Below, one piece after another: positions 1 to 9,196 of a stretch of 37,781 bases of DNA. The notes under the pieces are model-generated. The model ran no database searches and was not told where the DNA came from. It saw only the letters and a list, made by a program, of their open reading frames with translations. The translations under genes were made by a program, and so were the position numbers. Where the stretch lies: NCBI RefSeq assembly GCF_000400365.1, contig NZ_BAOG01000033.1:1-37781 (forward strand), read 5' to 3'. The stretch is from Vibrio jasicida CAIM 1864 = LMG 25398. Its GTDB lineage: Bacteria; Pseudomonadota; Gammaproteobacteria; Enterobacterales; Vibrionaceae. Position 1 is the first letter of the stretch, and each line of letters starts with the position of its first letter.

Positions 1-4
1 AGCT

Positions 5-43
5 AAAAGGCCTGACTCCGATAGAGTATCGAACTCAGGCCTT
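5..43 (-). terminator. Intrinsic terminator of the AraC/GyrI-like regulator gene
   Basis: A 9-bp stem AAGGCCTGA (7-15) pairs with TCAGGCCTT (35-43). An inner CGATA/TATCG stem (19-23, 27-31) extends it. Read on the minus strand the hairpin runs into a TTTT tract. It lies just past the stop codon of the minus-strand gene that ends at 106. Confidence 0.8.
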
Positions 44-105
44 GAAAGCCGCTTAACAGAAATGTCCAACTTTACGGGGTCACTTCAACGATGCAGGCTT
101 TTGGT

Positions 106-1005
106 TTATTTGATGGCGGTGCAGAAGCTAACGTCTGCATGGTGCGTTTGTGGGTCGAAGCTGTGGTAAAGCTCAAAGCAAGGGCGGTCGTCGTTCTCAA
201 TACCGGATTCAATTACCTTGCTCATGACATCATCCCACGCTTTTGAGTATTGGCTCGGGTCAGTAATGTGCTGGCGCATCACCGCATATTGACCGCCGGG
301 GAAGTCTTGCAGCTCAATGCCTTTCGGAACTTCCGTGTCTTCTGGCACCATCAAGCAGATATCAGTACGGCACTTCTCGTCTGGCGTGATTTCAGGATTG
401 TCATGGTAGATGAAGATGCAGGTATTGCCTGCCAAACCTTTCATTCCTGCCCATTGATACAGGCGACCTGACGGCTCTTCATAGCCTTGGCCGTAGGGGC
501 CGTTTACGCGAATGTAAGCCAGTTTTGCTTTTTCAAAGTTTTGCGTTTCCATTGTCGTGCTCCATTTGGTGAGTTCAGAGCCAGTATATGAATCGCTTGG
601 TGTCACTTCGTTTCCATTCTTGCGCAACGTGTGTCCAATCTTGCTGTTTCGTGCTAATTCAGAAAATTGCTGATAGTTTTCGCAGTCACGAAAGGCCGTA
701 GGTGTAACGCCATAATGTTGTTTGAAGGCTTTGGCTAAGCTCTGTGAGCTAGAAAATCCGTACTCTAGGGCAATGTTCAATACTGGTTGCTTGGATTTGA
801 ATAAGTCATCGGCGGCGGCTTCTAGACGCAAACGTCGAATGAAATCAGCCAATGTCTCGCCTTGCACGGCTTTGAAGGTACGATGAAAGTGATAAGGAGA
901 AAGGTTCGCCAGCGCGGCCACTTCTGGCAGGTTGAGTGGTTCATTAAAGTGTTGTTCTAAATAACGAATCACAGGAACCAGTCGTTGGTGGTAGTCGACG
1001 CGCAT
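106..1005 (-). CDS. AraC-family regulator with GyrI-like effector domain
   Basis: This 299-residue protein has an N-terminal AraC/XylS DNA-binding domain (about residues 8-107). Two helix-turn-helix units are visible, the second with the typical sequence IALEYGFSSSQSLAKAFKQ followed by YGVTPTAFR. The C-terminal half (about 150-299) resembles the GyrI/SbmC-like small-molecule binding fold (AraC_E_bind type), with the KLAYIRVNGPYG and LQDFPGGQYAVMRQ strands. Such Rob/SoxS-like fusions usually sense amphipathic or drug-like ligands, but the ligand here is unknown. The ATG at 1005 has an AAGGAAA ribosome binding site about nine bases upstream. It is divergent from another AraC gene at 1190 and may share its control region. 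The family call is secure; the function is inference. Confidence 0.9.
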   Translation of the reverse strand: MRVDYHQRLVPVIRYLEQHFNEPLNLPEVAALANLSPYHFHRTFKAVQGETLADFIRRLRLEAAADDLFKSKQPVLNIALEYGFSSSQSLAKAFKQHYGVTPTAFRDCENYQQFSELARNSKIGHTLRKNGNEVTPSDSYTGSELTKWSTTMETQNFEKAKLAYIRVNGPYGQGYEEPSGRLYQWAGMKGLAGNTCIFIYHDNPEITPDEKCRTDICLMVPEDTEVPKGIELQDFPGGQYAVMRQHITDPSQYSKAWDDVMSKVIESGIENDDRPCFELYHSFDPQTHHADVSFCTAIK

Positions 1006-1189
1006 CGGGGGATTTCCTTGTTCTGTTCAGCTTGTTTTCTCTGCTCAAAGCCTACCGCAATCCAACAAGCTTGCAAGGGAGCAGGGTGAGAAATGCGTGG
1101 CGAGATGAGCGTCAATCAGTCACACTCAACGAACAGATGTTGAAGCAAAAACGTCGCGCTTATTATCTTTACTAACCGCTAGGACAATC

Positions 1190-2053
1190 ATGATAGCTTG
1201 GAAACAGTCTCTGCCAGAGTACGAATGGCTCATTCATCAAGTTTGGTACTTGGAAGTGCCAGAGGGTGAAGTCATTGACCCCAAGCCGCACCTTATTCCA
1301 AACCCGCGTGCTCATTTACTCTTTACGCCACCAGAGCAAGGCTACAGTTACGACACGGGGGACATTAAGCTTGCTGGCAAAGGCTGCCACTTATTAACGG
1401 CTAACGAACATTTGCTGTTGTTGGAAGATAGGGCACCCATCAAGCGTATTGGTATCACCTTTCGTCCAGAGGGTTTGTATGCCATTGAGTCACGGTTTAG
1501 TGATGCATCCCAAGTTGCAGCAATTAACCAATGCGAATGGTTTGATTGGCTCAACACGGCGTTTGATGAGCGCTTTCAACAAGGTCTATGGCAGTTAGAG
1601 TTGCAGGATTCACCGCAATGTTTGCTGGACTATATCAAGCGACATTTAGATGCGTTAGATATCGAACCTTGCCGTATCAAACCGTTTTTGGCATCGCAAA
1701 AAGCGGTGTCCGTGATGGATGCTCAGGCGCTACGCTCACCTGAGTTAGCGATGGATATTGATGAGATAGCCAAACAGTGCGCCTGTTCTCGCAGAACGCT
1801 TGAGCGCAGTTTCAAGCAGGTGGTGGGGTTGAGCGTTAAGCAGTATCAACAAATGGCACGTCTGGAGCAGATGATTTTGACTCTCTACAAGCAACAAGAA
1901 GCGATTGATTGGGCGAGTTTCTCCCAACAATTTGGTTTCAGTGACCAATCGCATTTGATTCGTACCCTCAAACATCAGCTAAGAAAAACGCCAAGCAAAT
2001 ACTTGAAAAAGCGTGACTTAACCATCGATATCTATGGCGACTTTGAGTCGTAA
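1190..2053 (+). CDS. AraC-family regulator with DUF6597-like N-terminus
   Basis: The protein has 287 residues. The C-terminal part (about 180-280) is an AraC helix-turn-helix domain: IDEIAKQCACSRRTLERSFKQ, then a second helix pair with FSQQFGFSDQSHLIRTLK and a final KTPSKYLK. The N-terminal part (about 1-150) is all-beta-looking and resembles the DUF6597 'transcriptional factor' domain, with HLIPNPRAHLLFTPPE and a conserved RIGITFRPEGLYAI stretch. The start ATG follows AGGA by six bases. The gene is divergent from the AraC/GyrI gene on its left and precedes a GNAT acetyltransferase in the same direction, 91 bases downstream, so co-regulation is possible. The ligand is unknown. Confidence 0.88.
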   Translation: MIAWKQSLPEYEWLIHQVWYLEVPEGEVIDPKPHLIPNPRAHLLFTPPEQGYSYDTGDIKLAGKGCHLLTANEHLLLLEDRAPIKRIGITFRPEGLYAIESRFSDASQVAAINQCEWFDWLNTAFDERFQQGLWQLELQDSPQCLLDYIKRHLDALDIEPCRIKPFLASQKAVSVMDAQALRSPELAMDIDEIAKQCACSRRTLERSFKQVVGLSVKQYQQMARLEQMILTLYKQQEAIDWASFSQQFGFSDQSHLIRTLKHQLRKTPSKYLKKRDLTIDIYGDFES

Positions 2054-2144
2054 TACATTGCTAATCAGCCCGAAAATTGTCGCAAAAATCCAATTTTTCT
2101 CTTATCCGCTGGGCTACTATTTTCCGCAGATAACGAGGTAACAC

Positions 2145-2732
2145 ATGTCATATCAAAAACTAAAACAAGGCGAAGCCATCCCATTTAACGAATCGTTGAC
2201 TATTCAACTGATTCAAGGCTCTGATCTACAAGATATTATCGAGATGTTGAACGACGATAAGGTCAATCAATATCTGTTCTTCGCACCTGCTGACAACAGC
2301 CTATATGAAGGCTTCTTTGGCCCTATTATTGAAAATACGGCACAAGCGATTAAAGACGATGTTTGGCCAGATAGCCCAACGTTCGTGATTCGTGACCAAC
2401 AAGGTCAGTACATGGGAATGTGTGCAGTGACCGCAGTGATGTTCTTAACTGGCAACTACGAAGTGGGTTATCAGTTACCAACTTGTGCATGGGGCAAAGG
2501 CGTTGCGACTCGCGCTTGCCAAATGATGACCGAGATTGGATTTACTGAGCTAAACGCCCATAAAGTCAATGCCGATTGCTACGCTTCTAATGCTGGTTCT
2601 TACAAGACGTTAGAGAAAAATGGTTTTACTCAAGAAGGCCGTCAGAAAGACTACTACAAACGAGAGCAAGGCTTTGACGACAAGCTTTACTACGGTATGA
2701 CCGCTGAACAATTCGCGTCTTTAAATCGCTGA
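2145..2732 (+). CDS. GNAT-family N-acetyltransferase (RimJ/RimL type)
   Basis: The 195-residue protein is a Gcn5-related acetyltransferase, which moves an acetyl group from acetyl-CoA to an amine, often a protein N-terminus in this subgroup. The acetyl-CoA loop is AWGKGVATRACQMM (about 125-138). It is preceded by the beta-4 strand NYEVGYQLP and followed by the characteristic KVNADCYASNAGSYKTLEKNGF segment and a terminal YYKREQGF motif, as in RimJ/RimL relatives. The N-terminal EMLNDDKVNQYLFF also fits. The start has a GAGG ribosome binding site. A strong bidirectional terminator follows. The substrate cannot be told from sequence. Confidence 0.9.
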   Translation: MSYQKLKQGEAIPFNESLTIQLIQGSDLQDIIEMLNDDKVNQYLFFAPADNSLYEGFFGPIIENTAQAIKDDVWPDSPTFVIRDQQGQYMGMCAVTAVMFLTGNYEVGYQLPTCAWGKGVATRACQMMTEIGFTELNAHKVNADCYASNAGSYKTLEKNGFTQEGRQKDYYKREQGFDDKLYYGMTAEQFASLNR

Positions 2733-2776
2733 TTATTAGCCGACAAAAAAGTAGCTAAAAACAAAGTAGTGAACAA

Positions 2777-2816
2777 AAAAGGCCGTTAACCCACATGCTC
2801 GGGTTAACGGCCTTTT
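2777..2816. terminator. Bidirectional intrinsic terminator
   Basis: A perfect 16-base inverted repeat (AAAAGGCCGTTAACCC at 2777-2792, complement at 2801-2816) has an 8-base loop. A-tracts on one side and T-tracts on the other serve both strands. It separates the plus-strand acetyltransferase gene from the minus-strand DUF2999-like gene. Confidence 0.93.
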
Positions 2817-2843
2817 CTATATTCAGCGCTAAATGGCTAAGAC

Positions 2844-3110
2844 TTAGTTGCCTTGGTTTTGGCTTTGAAGCTTCTCTTTTGCTTCTTCAACCTTTGAGAA
2901 ATCCAATCCCAACTCATCTACGGCTTCTTTGATTAGCGCAGGATTTTGCATCACTTGCGCCATCAGCATTTGTAGCTTGTCTTGTGGCAAACCTAGTTGG
3001 CTGATTGTTGCCATTGCCGCTAGAGGGTTTTGCGTCAGAGTCTGAAAAATCTCGTTGATTTGCTCATCGCTGATGTTGTTCTCTTTTAGCAGCGCAATAA
3101 TCGGGTTCAT
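2844..3110 (-). CDS. DUF2999-like small protein
   Basis: This is an 88-residue, all-helical, acidic protein without signal peptide or membrane segment. It opens MNPIIALLKENNISDEQI and has repeated helix patterns ending in NPLAAMATI and NPALIKEAVDELGLDF. The sequence matches my memory of the DUF2999 family found in Vibrio and relatives; its function is unknown. The start at 3110 has AAGGAAA just upstream. It lies downstream of the MATE gene on the same strand, 66 bases apart, and ends at the bidirectional terminator, so it may be the last gene of that transcript. Confidence 0.75.
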   Translation of the reverse strand: MNPIIALLKENNISDEQINEIFQTLTQNPLAAMATISQLGLPQDKLQMLMAQVMQNPALIKEAVDELGLDFSKVEEAKEKLQSQNQGN

Positions 3111-3176
3111 CGCATTTCCTTTTAATCACAGAATTAAATAGAACCCGAGTTTATCATTTGGCTGAGCTTGGTTGAA

Positions 3177-4529
3177 CTAGGAACTGCTTGCCAAGGAAAT
3201 TGTTAGTTCCATTGCGCGTTTTCGGTAGTTGAATAACATGCTCAAACTGATCACCGCAGTGAGCGTTTCTGCAAATACTATGCTCGCCCAAATGCCGTCT
3301 TGCGGGAAGAACTTAGGCAGTAGCAATACACCTAGCGCGACAAACACAAACCCTCGGCATAAGGAAATGAGCGTCGCTTGTTTTGGCTTGGCAATGGCTT
3401 GGAACAGGTTGGCAATCACCATGTTTAACCCCATCAAAGGGACGCCGAAGAAGTAGAACGTCAGTGCGCTTGCGGCGATAGGGATTAAGTCATTTGCGTT
3501 ACCCAAGTAAATCGAGGCAATCAGTGGCGCTGACAGCCAGATACCTAAAAGAAAGACTGTGCCACTGCCCATGGCTGCTTTCATTCCCAATTTTAGAATC
3601 TCGTCAATGCGTTCTGGTCGCCCTGCGCCGTGGTTAAAGCTGATGATTGGCTGACAAGCTTGCGCGATACCGACCATCACAAACAGAGCGAATACACCGA
3701 CATTGGTGGTTAAGCCATAGGCAATGATGTGGCTTTCACCGAATTGGCTCAGCAACACGTAGTTGAACAGCACGATGGTCATCGCGGATGTGACTTCGAT
3801 AAAGAATGTTGGAGTACCGATGCTTAAGATTTCTTTAGTCTTGCTTAAGCCGATGCCTTTCAGACTGAATTCTAATGAGCCTTTCTTACCCACGAAATGA
3901 GTCAGCAAAATCAGTGCGATGACTGCTTGAGCAATGGCCGTACCATAAGCTGCGCCTTTCATCCCCATGTTCATCTCAATGATAAACAGGTAGTCAAAAG
4001 CGAGGTTGGTAATGGCACCAATCGACATCGCATAGGTGGCTAATTTCGGGTTGGTGTCGTTACGCACAAAGCAAGACAACACCCAAGCCAGCGAGTAAAG
4101 GACAAAGAAGGGCAGCAGCACGATTAGGTAATCATGAGCAAGCTGAGCCAAGTTGCCTGAAGCGCCCATCAAGGCAATCAATTCATCCAACCAAATGAGA
4201 GCGAGCGTCACCGTAATAGTGGATAACAGAGTGGTAATCAACATGGATTGGCTGAACCACATCTGGCTGGATTCTGTGTTGCCTTTACCAATTTCTATCG
4301 ACATTTTGGCAGCGCCACCAATGCCAACCATCATGGCGATGGCAGTAAAAATGGAAAAAGGTGGAATCACCAAGGCAATAGCGCCAAGCCCATCGGGACC
4401 GACGCCTAAACCGATAAATAACGCATCACCCATGATGAACAGTGATTTAATCACCATTCCAGTGAGCGCTGGCCATAGATACTGATAAAAGGATTTTGAA
4501 ATGGGATCAGTTTTTAGATTGATAGCCAT
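3177..4529 (-). CDS. MATE-family multidrug/Na+ antiporter
   Basis: The 450-residue protein is a multidrug and toxic compound extrusion transporter of the inner membrane, with about twelve hydrophobic segments in two homologous six-helix MatE halves. Typical features are the first helix region WPALTGMVIKSLFIMGDALFIG, a GIGGAAKMSIEIGKG loop between helices 2 and 3, and the second-half counterpart VGIAQACQPIISFNHGAG. Length fits the family (about 440-470). It lies downstream of an AraC regulator on the same strand that may control it. The start is not preceded by a good Shine-Dalgarno sequence. Instead a terminator-like hairpin sits only 11 bases before the ATG, which is unusual. The substrate is unknown. 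Confidence 0.92.
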   Translation of the reverse strand: MAINLKTDPISKSFYQYLWPALTGMVIKSLFIMGDALFIGLGVGPDGLGAIALVIPPFSIFTAIAMMVGIGGAAKMSIEIGKGNTESSQMWFSQSMLITTLLSTITVTLALIWLDELIALMGASGNLAQLAHDYLIVLLPFFVLYSLAWVLSCFVRNDTNPKLATYAMSIGAITNLAFDYLFIIEMNMGMKGAAYGTAIAQAVIALILLTHFVGKKGSLEFSLKGIGLSKTKEILSIGTPTFFIEVTSAMTIVLFNYVLLSQFGESHIIAYGLTTNVGVFALFVMVGIAQACQPIISFNHGAGRPERIDEILKLGMKAAMGSGTVFLLGIWLSAPLIASIYLGNANDLIPIAASALTFYFFGVPLMGLNMVIANLFQAIAKPKQATLISLCRGFVFVALGVLLLPKFFPQDGIWASIVFAETLTAVISLSMLFNYRKRAMELTISLASSS

Positions 4530-4535
4530 GGATTA

Positions 4536-4574
4536 GAAAAATACCCGAATGTGGTGGATTTATGTTCGGGTATT
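4536..4574 (-). terminator. Terminator-like hairpin before the MATE gene
   Basis: AATACCCGAA (4540-4549) and TTCGGGTATT (4565-4574) form a perfect 10-bp stem with a 15-base loop. On the minus strand it is followed by TTTC and then almost at once by the MATE start codon. It would end transcription from the AraC gene, or act as an attenuator or operator for the MATE gene. Confidence 0.7.
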
Positions 4575-4615
4575 ATCAGTACATTCAAGCGTAGCGAAAA
4601 GGGATTATCCGCCCA

Positions 4616-5467
4616 TTATATTGCACTATCTAAACATCGGAGACGAAACTCTGCGGGCGTTTCTCCCTTTTGCTTCCGATAAAAGCGGCTGAAATACGCA
4701 GGGTCATCAAAGCCCAATTCAAACGCTATGGTCTTGACGGTTTTCGTCGAAAACACCAGTTCTCGATTGGCTTCTAATATGATTCGGTCATGAATCAGTT
4801 GCGTGACCGTTTTGCCTCTGGCAGCTTTCACTAATTCGTTTAGACGTTTGCTGGTGAGAGCTAAGGTATCGGAGTAGAACTGGCATTTCTTTTGTTCGCG
4901 ATAATGCAGTTCGATTAATTCAATCAACTGCACGATGCGAGCGTCTTTCTGTTCACCTTTCTGGGATGGTGTTTTAGCAAAGCGCAATGCATAGCGTAGA
5001 AAGCTGTTGATGAGTGATTCGACAAGGTCCCAATCACAATCCTCTCTTTCACACTCTTCTTTGATTAGGGTGTAAATCGATTCTAGGTAGGGAAAACCCT
5101 CGTCGCTACAATCGAGGTACGGCGGTCGCTCAATCGTAGAAAATACGCTATTCACCAACTGTGTGCTGCGTGGATTGGTTTCAGCAAAGCCAGGACGGAA
5201 TATCAACATGCGAATGTTTTTACCCATGAACTCGGAATGGTGAACCTGCCCTGGTGAAATGGTAAACAAGCGACCAAGGCGGTTTTGGTATTCGACGAAA
5301 TCGATGCTCTGCGTTCCGCTATTATCCAAGCACCACACGATTTCCCAGTACTCGTGACGATGCGGTTCGATGTATGGGTCTTCTTGGATGTCTGAAAATT
5401 CAAGCGCTCGACACGGCTCACCTAAAATGAGTCGCACTTGTCGGATTGGCGAAATCATATTGCTCAT
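4616..5467 (-). CDS. AraC-family regulator with N-terminal cupin
   Basis: From the ATG at 5467 the product has 283 residues. An in-frame TTG at 5479 would add four residues and cannot be excluded, since neither has a clear ribosome binding site. The N-terminal half is a cupin-like sensor (PHRHEYWEIVWCLD, then LFTISPGQVHHSE). The C-terminal AraC domain shows TLALTSKRLNELVKAARGKT and TIAFELGFDDPAYFSRFYRK followed by GETPAEFR. It sits directly upstream of the MATE efflux gene on the same strand with a terminator-like hairpin between them. This order is common for local regulators of exporters, so control of the MATE gene is a reasonable inference. Confidence 0.88.
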   Translation of the reverse strand: MSNMISPIRQVRLILGEPCRALEFSDIQEDPYIEPHRHEYWEIVWCLDNSGTQSIDFVEYQNRLGRLFTISPGQVHHSEFMGKNIRMLIFRPGFAETNPRSTQLVNSVFSTIERPPYLDCSDEGFPYLESIYTLIKEECEREDCDWDLVESLINSFLRYALRFAKTPSQKGEQKDARIVQLIELIELHYREQKKCQFYSDTLALTSKRLNELVKAARGKTVTQLIHDRIILEANRELVFSTKTVKTIAFELGFDDPAYFSRFYRKQKGETPAEFRLRCLDSAI

Positions 5468-5549
5468 GAGGGCATTCAACAGCTCTTGGGGGTGACGGTT
5501 TCATCATTATGAATCGAATAACCAAGGTTGTGTACGGAAATTTATTTGC

Positions 5550-6659
5550 TCAGTAGCCAGTGAGTTCCATATAACCAGTCCCAGAATGAGAGCCATCAAT
5601 ACGCACCGGGCCTTCCCAATAAGGTACCGAAAGCGGCATTTTCGCGTTCGGGTTGAGTGCAGAAACGGTTAGCTCGATTTGCTGGTTAGGAATCGACACT
5701 TGCCACTGGGTTGGATACTTTCGCCCTTGGATTTCTGTTTGATTGGTTGCCTTTAACTGAATGTCTTTTTGTGGGACAGCGATGCCAGAACCATCTTGCT
5801 GCATCAGCCTTGCGCTGGAGTAACTGGCTTGTCCGGTTTTGGAATCTCGCAATTGGAACACCACCAAGCTGGTGTCGTCACTCAACCTTAGGGCAAACCA
5901 GTCCCAGCCTTGTTGTGAGTCGAGTAAGAATTGCGAGCTCCACTCTCGGTCTATCCAGCCTTTGCCCGACACTTGATGGATTTCGCCGTCGATCGTGACC
6001 TCACCGGAGACATCAATAAACGGTTGGCTGTAATAATACGAAGCCACCTGACCATCGGCACTTTTGGTGCTGTACCCTTGCTCGCCTTGCTTTTGATACG
6101 GTGCAGTGTTGGTAAGCGTCAGCGAATAGCCAAACTGTTCGGAGCTCGCCTTCAACGTGGCAGGGAAGAGGTCGTTGGTTGAAGAGGCCCACTGCCAATC
6201 ATCGAGGTAAACCCGAAATGGTGAAGTGTCGACGCCAGCGAGAGATGCTTGATCGCGTGACCATTTTTCATCGGCGTAGTGTTTGTTCGTTGTCGTGACT
6301 GCGCTGTGCGCCATGTAGATTTGTTGAGCTTGCCACTCGGTTTTCTTCACGTCATCTTCGCCCGTTGGCGGCGCAGCAGCAAAGCGAAATTGTGTCCACT
6401 GAACGCCAAGTTGAGTGCCATCTTCATCAATTAAGTTAGCGGTTAAATACCACCATTCATGACGAAAATTCGGGTGTGCTTGATGGTCTGCCGGGAAGGT
6501 CAGTTCGACACCTTTTTCCACGGGTGTGAATGGGTTGCTCTCGCTTTGCAGATCTCCACTGCCCAGCAACGTGCCCATATTTTTTTGTTGGGGATCTTCA
6601 CATCCAAATAGGAACAGACTACTTATGAACAGAGTAAGTTTGCTTGCCAATCGAACCAT
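5550..6659 (-). CDS. AttH/CrtC-like lipoprotein (lipocalin-like domain)
   Basis: The true start is the ATG at 6659, whose A is also the last base of the permease stop codon (TGATG), indicating translational coupling. An upstream in-frame start at 6713 lies inside the permease gene and would bury the signal. The 369-residue product starts MVRLASK with a hydrophobic stretch and the lipobox LFGC (Cys20), so it is a predicted lipoprotein. The rest resembles the AttH / hydroxyneurosporene synthase (CrtC) lipocalin-like family: WWYLTANLIDEDG, VQWTQFRFA, GKGWIDREWSSQ and WDWFALRLSDDTSLVVFQLRD. In this setting it is probably a partner of the ABC exporter handling a hydrophobic or envelope substrate, not a carotenoid enzyme. 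The substrate is unknown. Confidence 0.85.
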   Translation of the reverse strand: MVRLASKLTLFISSLFLFGCEDPQQKNMGTLLGSGDLQSESNPFTPVEKGVELTFPADHQAHPNFRHEWWYLTANLIDEDGTQLGVQWTQFRFAAAPPTGEDDVKKTEWQAQQIYMAHSAVTTTNKHYADEKWSRDQASLAGVDTSPFRVYLDDWQWASSTNDLFPATLKASSEQFGYSLTLTNTAPYQKQGEQGYSTKSADGQVASYYYSQPFIDVSGEVTIDGEIHQVSGKGWIDREWSSQFLLDSQQGWDWFALRLSDDTSLVVFQLRDSKTGQASYSSARLMQQDGSGIAVPQKDIQLKATNQTEIQGRKYPTQWQVSIPNQQIELTVSALNPNAKMPLSVPYWEGPVRIDGSHSGTGYMELTGY

Positions 6660-9196
6660 CACAACACCTCGCTTTGCAAACTGGATACGACAGGCTTGCT
6701 GACCAATCGCCACAGCGGAACCAAGGTTGCAATCACCGCCACCAAGATGGTGAGCGCCGCAATACTGAGGGCATCACTCCAATTCCACAGATAATTTAAG
6801 CTCCAACCAAAAGCGCGCAAGGTGACGATGTCTGTCAGAACATAACCCACCATGGCACCGAGGGGCAGGGCGATAATCAGAGTAAAACTGACCAGAGCGA
6901 CGATCTGTCCGACCACCATGGTCATTAATTTACGACGACTAACGCCAAGTGCATACAGCCTTGCAATGGCGGCTTTACGCGCGTCGAGCAACATGAAGCA
7001 AGCACTGAACAAGCCAACCACCGCGACCATCAACGTCACGCCGTTGAGCGCACGCGTAATGGCGAAGGTCTGCGAGAATATATCCAACGCGATGGATTTG
7101 ATTTGCGCCTGATCGTAGAGCTGACTTGGATGCAGATTCAATTGCTCGCGCAGTTGCTCGTAGACGATTTGTGGGTCACCTGAGACTTTAATGCCAAGGC
7201 TTGTCGGCAAGTCGGTAAAGCCGCTCTCTTGCCATAGCTTTGGTGCTAATAAGACCTCACCGTTGGGTGAGCCGTAATCGTGGAATACCGCACCCACAAG
7301 TAGGTTCTTATTTGGAATGGCATCAAGCGTGAGTTCGCTACCCAGTAATAAACCCAGTTTGACCACAGTAGGTTCATTGATGGCGATCAACTCACCTTGG
7401 TAGAAGCGTTGCCAGAAGTTTTCCAAGTGCGATTTGAATACCATGGTTTGCTCTAAGGTGTCTTTGTCTTTGGTGCCAAGCAAAATCGGTAAGCCTTGCA
7501 GGTTATCATCGACGTAGTATTGCTTGTAGATGGCCTCAACCTTGTCGAACTGCCCTAACGCGCGCTCTACATCAGCGATTTCTCCTTGCGCAGGACTGAC
7601 GTAAATATCGGCGTGCAACCTTTGTTCTAACCACTGTTTTAGGGTGGATTCAAAGCTGCCAACTAGTGTATTCATGCCCATATTGGCTGTAACGGCGAGT
7701 AGCAGTGCCATCATGGCGAGAGAAAGCGGAGAAATCAGCTCGCGCAACTCAGCAAACAGATACTGCATCAAACCGGAAGTGGTGCGCTTCCCACACCAAT
7801 TGGCTAGTACGCTGAGTGTTTTGGGTAGGTACAAAGGAATCGACACTACAAGCACGCCGAGCCACGCCATGGTGAAGCGGTGATGCTCACTCAGCCATAA
7901 CCCTGCGAGTGCGAGAGTCGTCAACGCAGCACCTATCACGAACAATTGGTTTTCGTTAGAGGCTTCAGGTGCTTGATAAAATCCACCATGAGAGGAGAGC
8001 GGTTGGCGCACTCGCTGTTTAAAGTGCTGCCAACACGCCAATAGGGTTGCGGCTAACGTGAGCAGCAATGCTTGCGCCCACCATTGCCACTGCCAAGTGC
8101 CGGGCAGCAGTGTCGCACCGTAAAGTTGTTCTAAAGTCAGCGCCACAGTCGGATGTAACCAATGGCTAAGCTGCATGCCCAATACAAAACCGAGGGAAGC
8201 GCCGATGGTAACGAGAAGAGTGAGTTCAACTAACAGCGAAGAGAACACAATGCTCGGCGCAACACCCGCCTGTTGAATTTGCACTAACAGCCGATTGCGT
8301 TTCAGCAAGCTGTACTTTACGCCGTTGTAAGCAATGAACAGCCCAACTAAAAAGGCGAGTAAGCTCATTGCGGTGAGATTGAGGTGAAAGCTGTCGGTCA
8401 GCGAGCCAAGGTCTGTACTTTGATTATTGGAAATCCATTGCCCTTGATCGCCAATCAGCTTCTGCCATTTTGCTTGCGTGTCTTTATTCCCTTTATCACC
8501 CGAATGGAAAACCGCAATGTAACTGAGCTGTCCTTGTTTATTGAGCAGTTGCTGGGCAAAGCCAATGTCCATCAACATTCGGCTACCTAACTGCCATTCG
8601 TCAGGTAGCACCACCACTTGGGTTGGAATGTCGTCCAGAGTTAGGGTTTCTACCTCCCCTAAGTTTTGATGTTGAGATTGGCTCATCATTACGATCGGCT
8701 TCCCAGCCAAAAGCTCAGGTAAAGGTAACGCACTGTCGAACAAAGACACGTTTTGTTGGTTTTCTGATGACTTTCCGTTTGTAGAATACCGAGAACGCGA
8801 AGAGATGGCGGCAATTAACTCGCTACCTTGTACTGACCAGCGACGCCCTTGTTCGTCTCTCACTCGCCCTTCGATTACAGGTAGCGCTGCACTGAGTCCG
8901 TTTTGCCTAAGGGTGAAGTAGAGCGATTCAGGCAGATAGTTTTGCCCTGCTGATGGAATAATTAGGTTCTGAGCTTGTGCGCTAAGCTGCTCGGTAGACT
9001 CCGCATAACTGCGCTTGGCATTGAGGTTGATGGCTTGCACCGCAACAAACAAGGTCACAGCCAGCACGATACCGACCAGAATTGCGGCGGCTTGCAATGG
9101 CGCCTGCCGATAGTGCGCTACAAACAGATTCAGGGCGAGTCGAGTATGAGTAAATCTGGTGTTTGATAGCTTAGCTTGCTTCATGGCGAAGCTCAT
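6659..9196 (-). CDS. ABC transporter permease, FtsX/LolC-MacB type
   Basis: The 845-residue protein has an N-terminal transmembrane helix (about residues 33-55) followed by a long periplasmic region, then two membrane blocks of the FtsX type. One lies around 270-385 with FSSLLVELTLLVTIGASLGFVLG. The other is at the C-terminus, with LFSACFMLLDARKAAIARLYALGVSRRKLM and closing helices. The doubled FtsX domain and length match large permeases that act as one polypeptide with a separate ATPase. The gene overlaps the upstream ATPase gene (stop at 9171); starts at 9196 or 9184 are both possible. It is coupled to the downstream lipoprotein gene by a one-base stop/start overlap. The family usually moves lipoproteins or other envelope substrates by mechanotransmission rather than transmembrane import. 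Confidence 0.9.
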   Translation of the reverse strand: MSFAMKQAKLSNTRFTHTRLALNLFVAHYRQAPLQAAAILVGIVLAVTLFVAVQAINLNAKRSYAESTEQLSAQAQNLIIPSAGQNYLPESLYFTLRQNGLSAALPVIEGRVRDEQGRRWSVQGSELIAAISSRSRYSTNGKSSENQQNVSLFDSALPLPELLAGKPIVMMSQSQHQNLGEVETLTLDDIPTQVVVLPDEWQLGSRMLMDIGFAQQLLNKQGQLSYIAVFHSGDKGNKDTQAKWQKLIGDQGQWISNNQSTDLGSLTDSFHLNLTAMSLLAFLVGLFIAYNGVKYSLLKRNRLLVQIQQAGVAPSIVFSSLLVELTLLVTIGASLGFVLGMQLSHWLHPTVALTLEQLYGATLLPGTWQWQWWAQALLLTLAATLLACWQHFKQRVRQPLSSHGGFYQAPEASNENQLFVIGAALTTLALAGLWLSEHHRFTMAWLGVLVVSIPLYLPKTLSVLANWCGKRTTSGLMQYLFAELRELISPLSLAMMALLLAVTANMGMNTLVGSFESTLKQWLEQRLHADIYVSPAQGEIADVERALGQFDKVEAIYKQYYVDDNLQGLPILLGTKDKDTLEQTMVFKSHLENFWQRFYQGELIAINEPTVVKLGLLLGSELTLDAIPNKNLLVGAVFHDYGSPNGEVLLAPKLWQESGFTDLPTSLGIKVSGDPQIVYEQLREQLNLHPSQLYDQAQIKSIALDIFSQTFAITRALNGVTLMVAVVGLFSACFMLLDARKAAIARLYALGVSRRKLMTMVVGQIVALVSFTLIIALPLGAMVGYVLTDIVTLRAFGWSLNYLWNWSDALSIAALTILVAVIATLVPLWRLVSKPVVSSLQSEVL

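Noticed and set aside
4153..4485. 110-codon frame antisense to the MATE gene
   Set aside because: Lies entirely within a well-supported transporter gene on the other strand; no ribosome binding site or family pattern.
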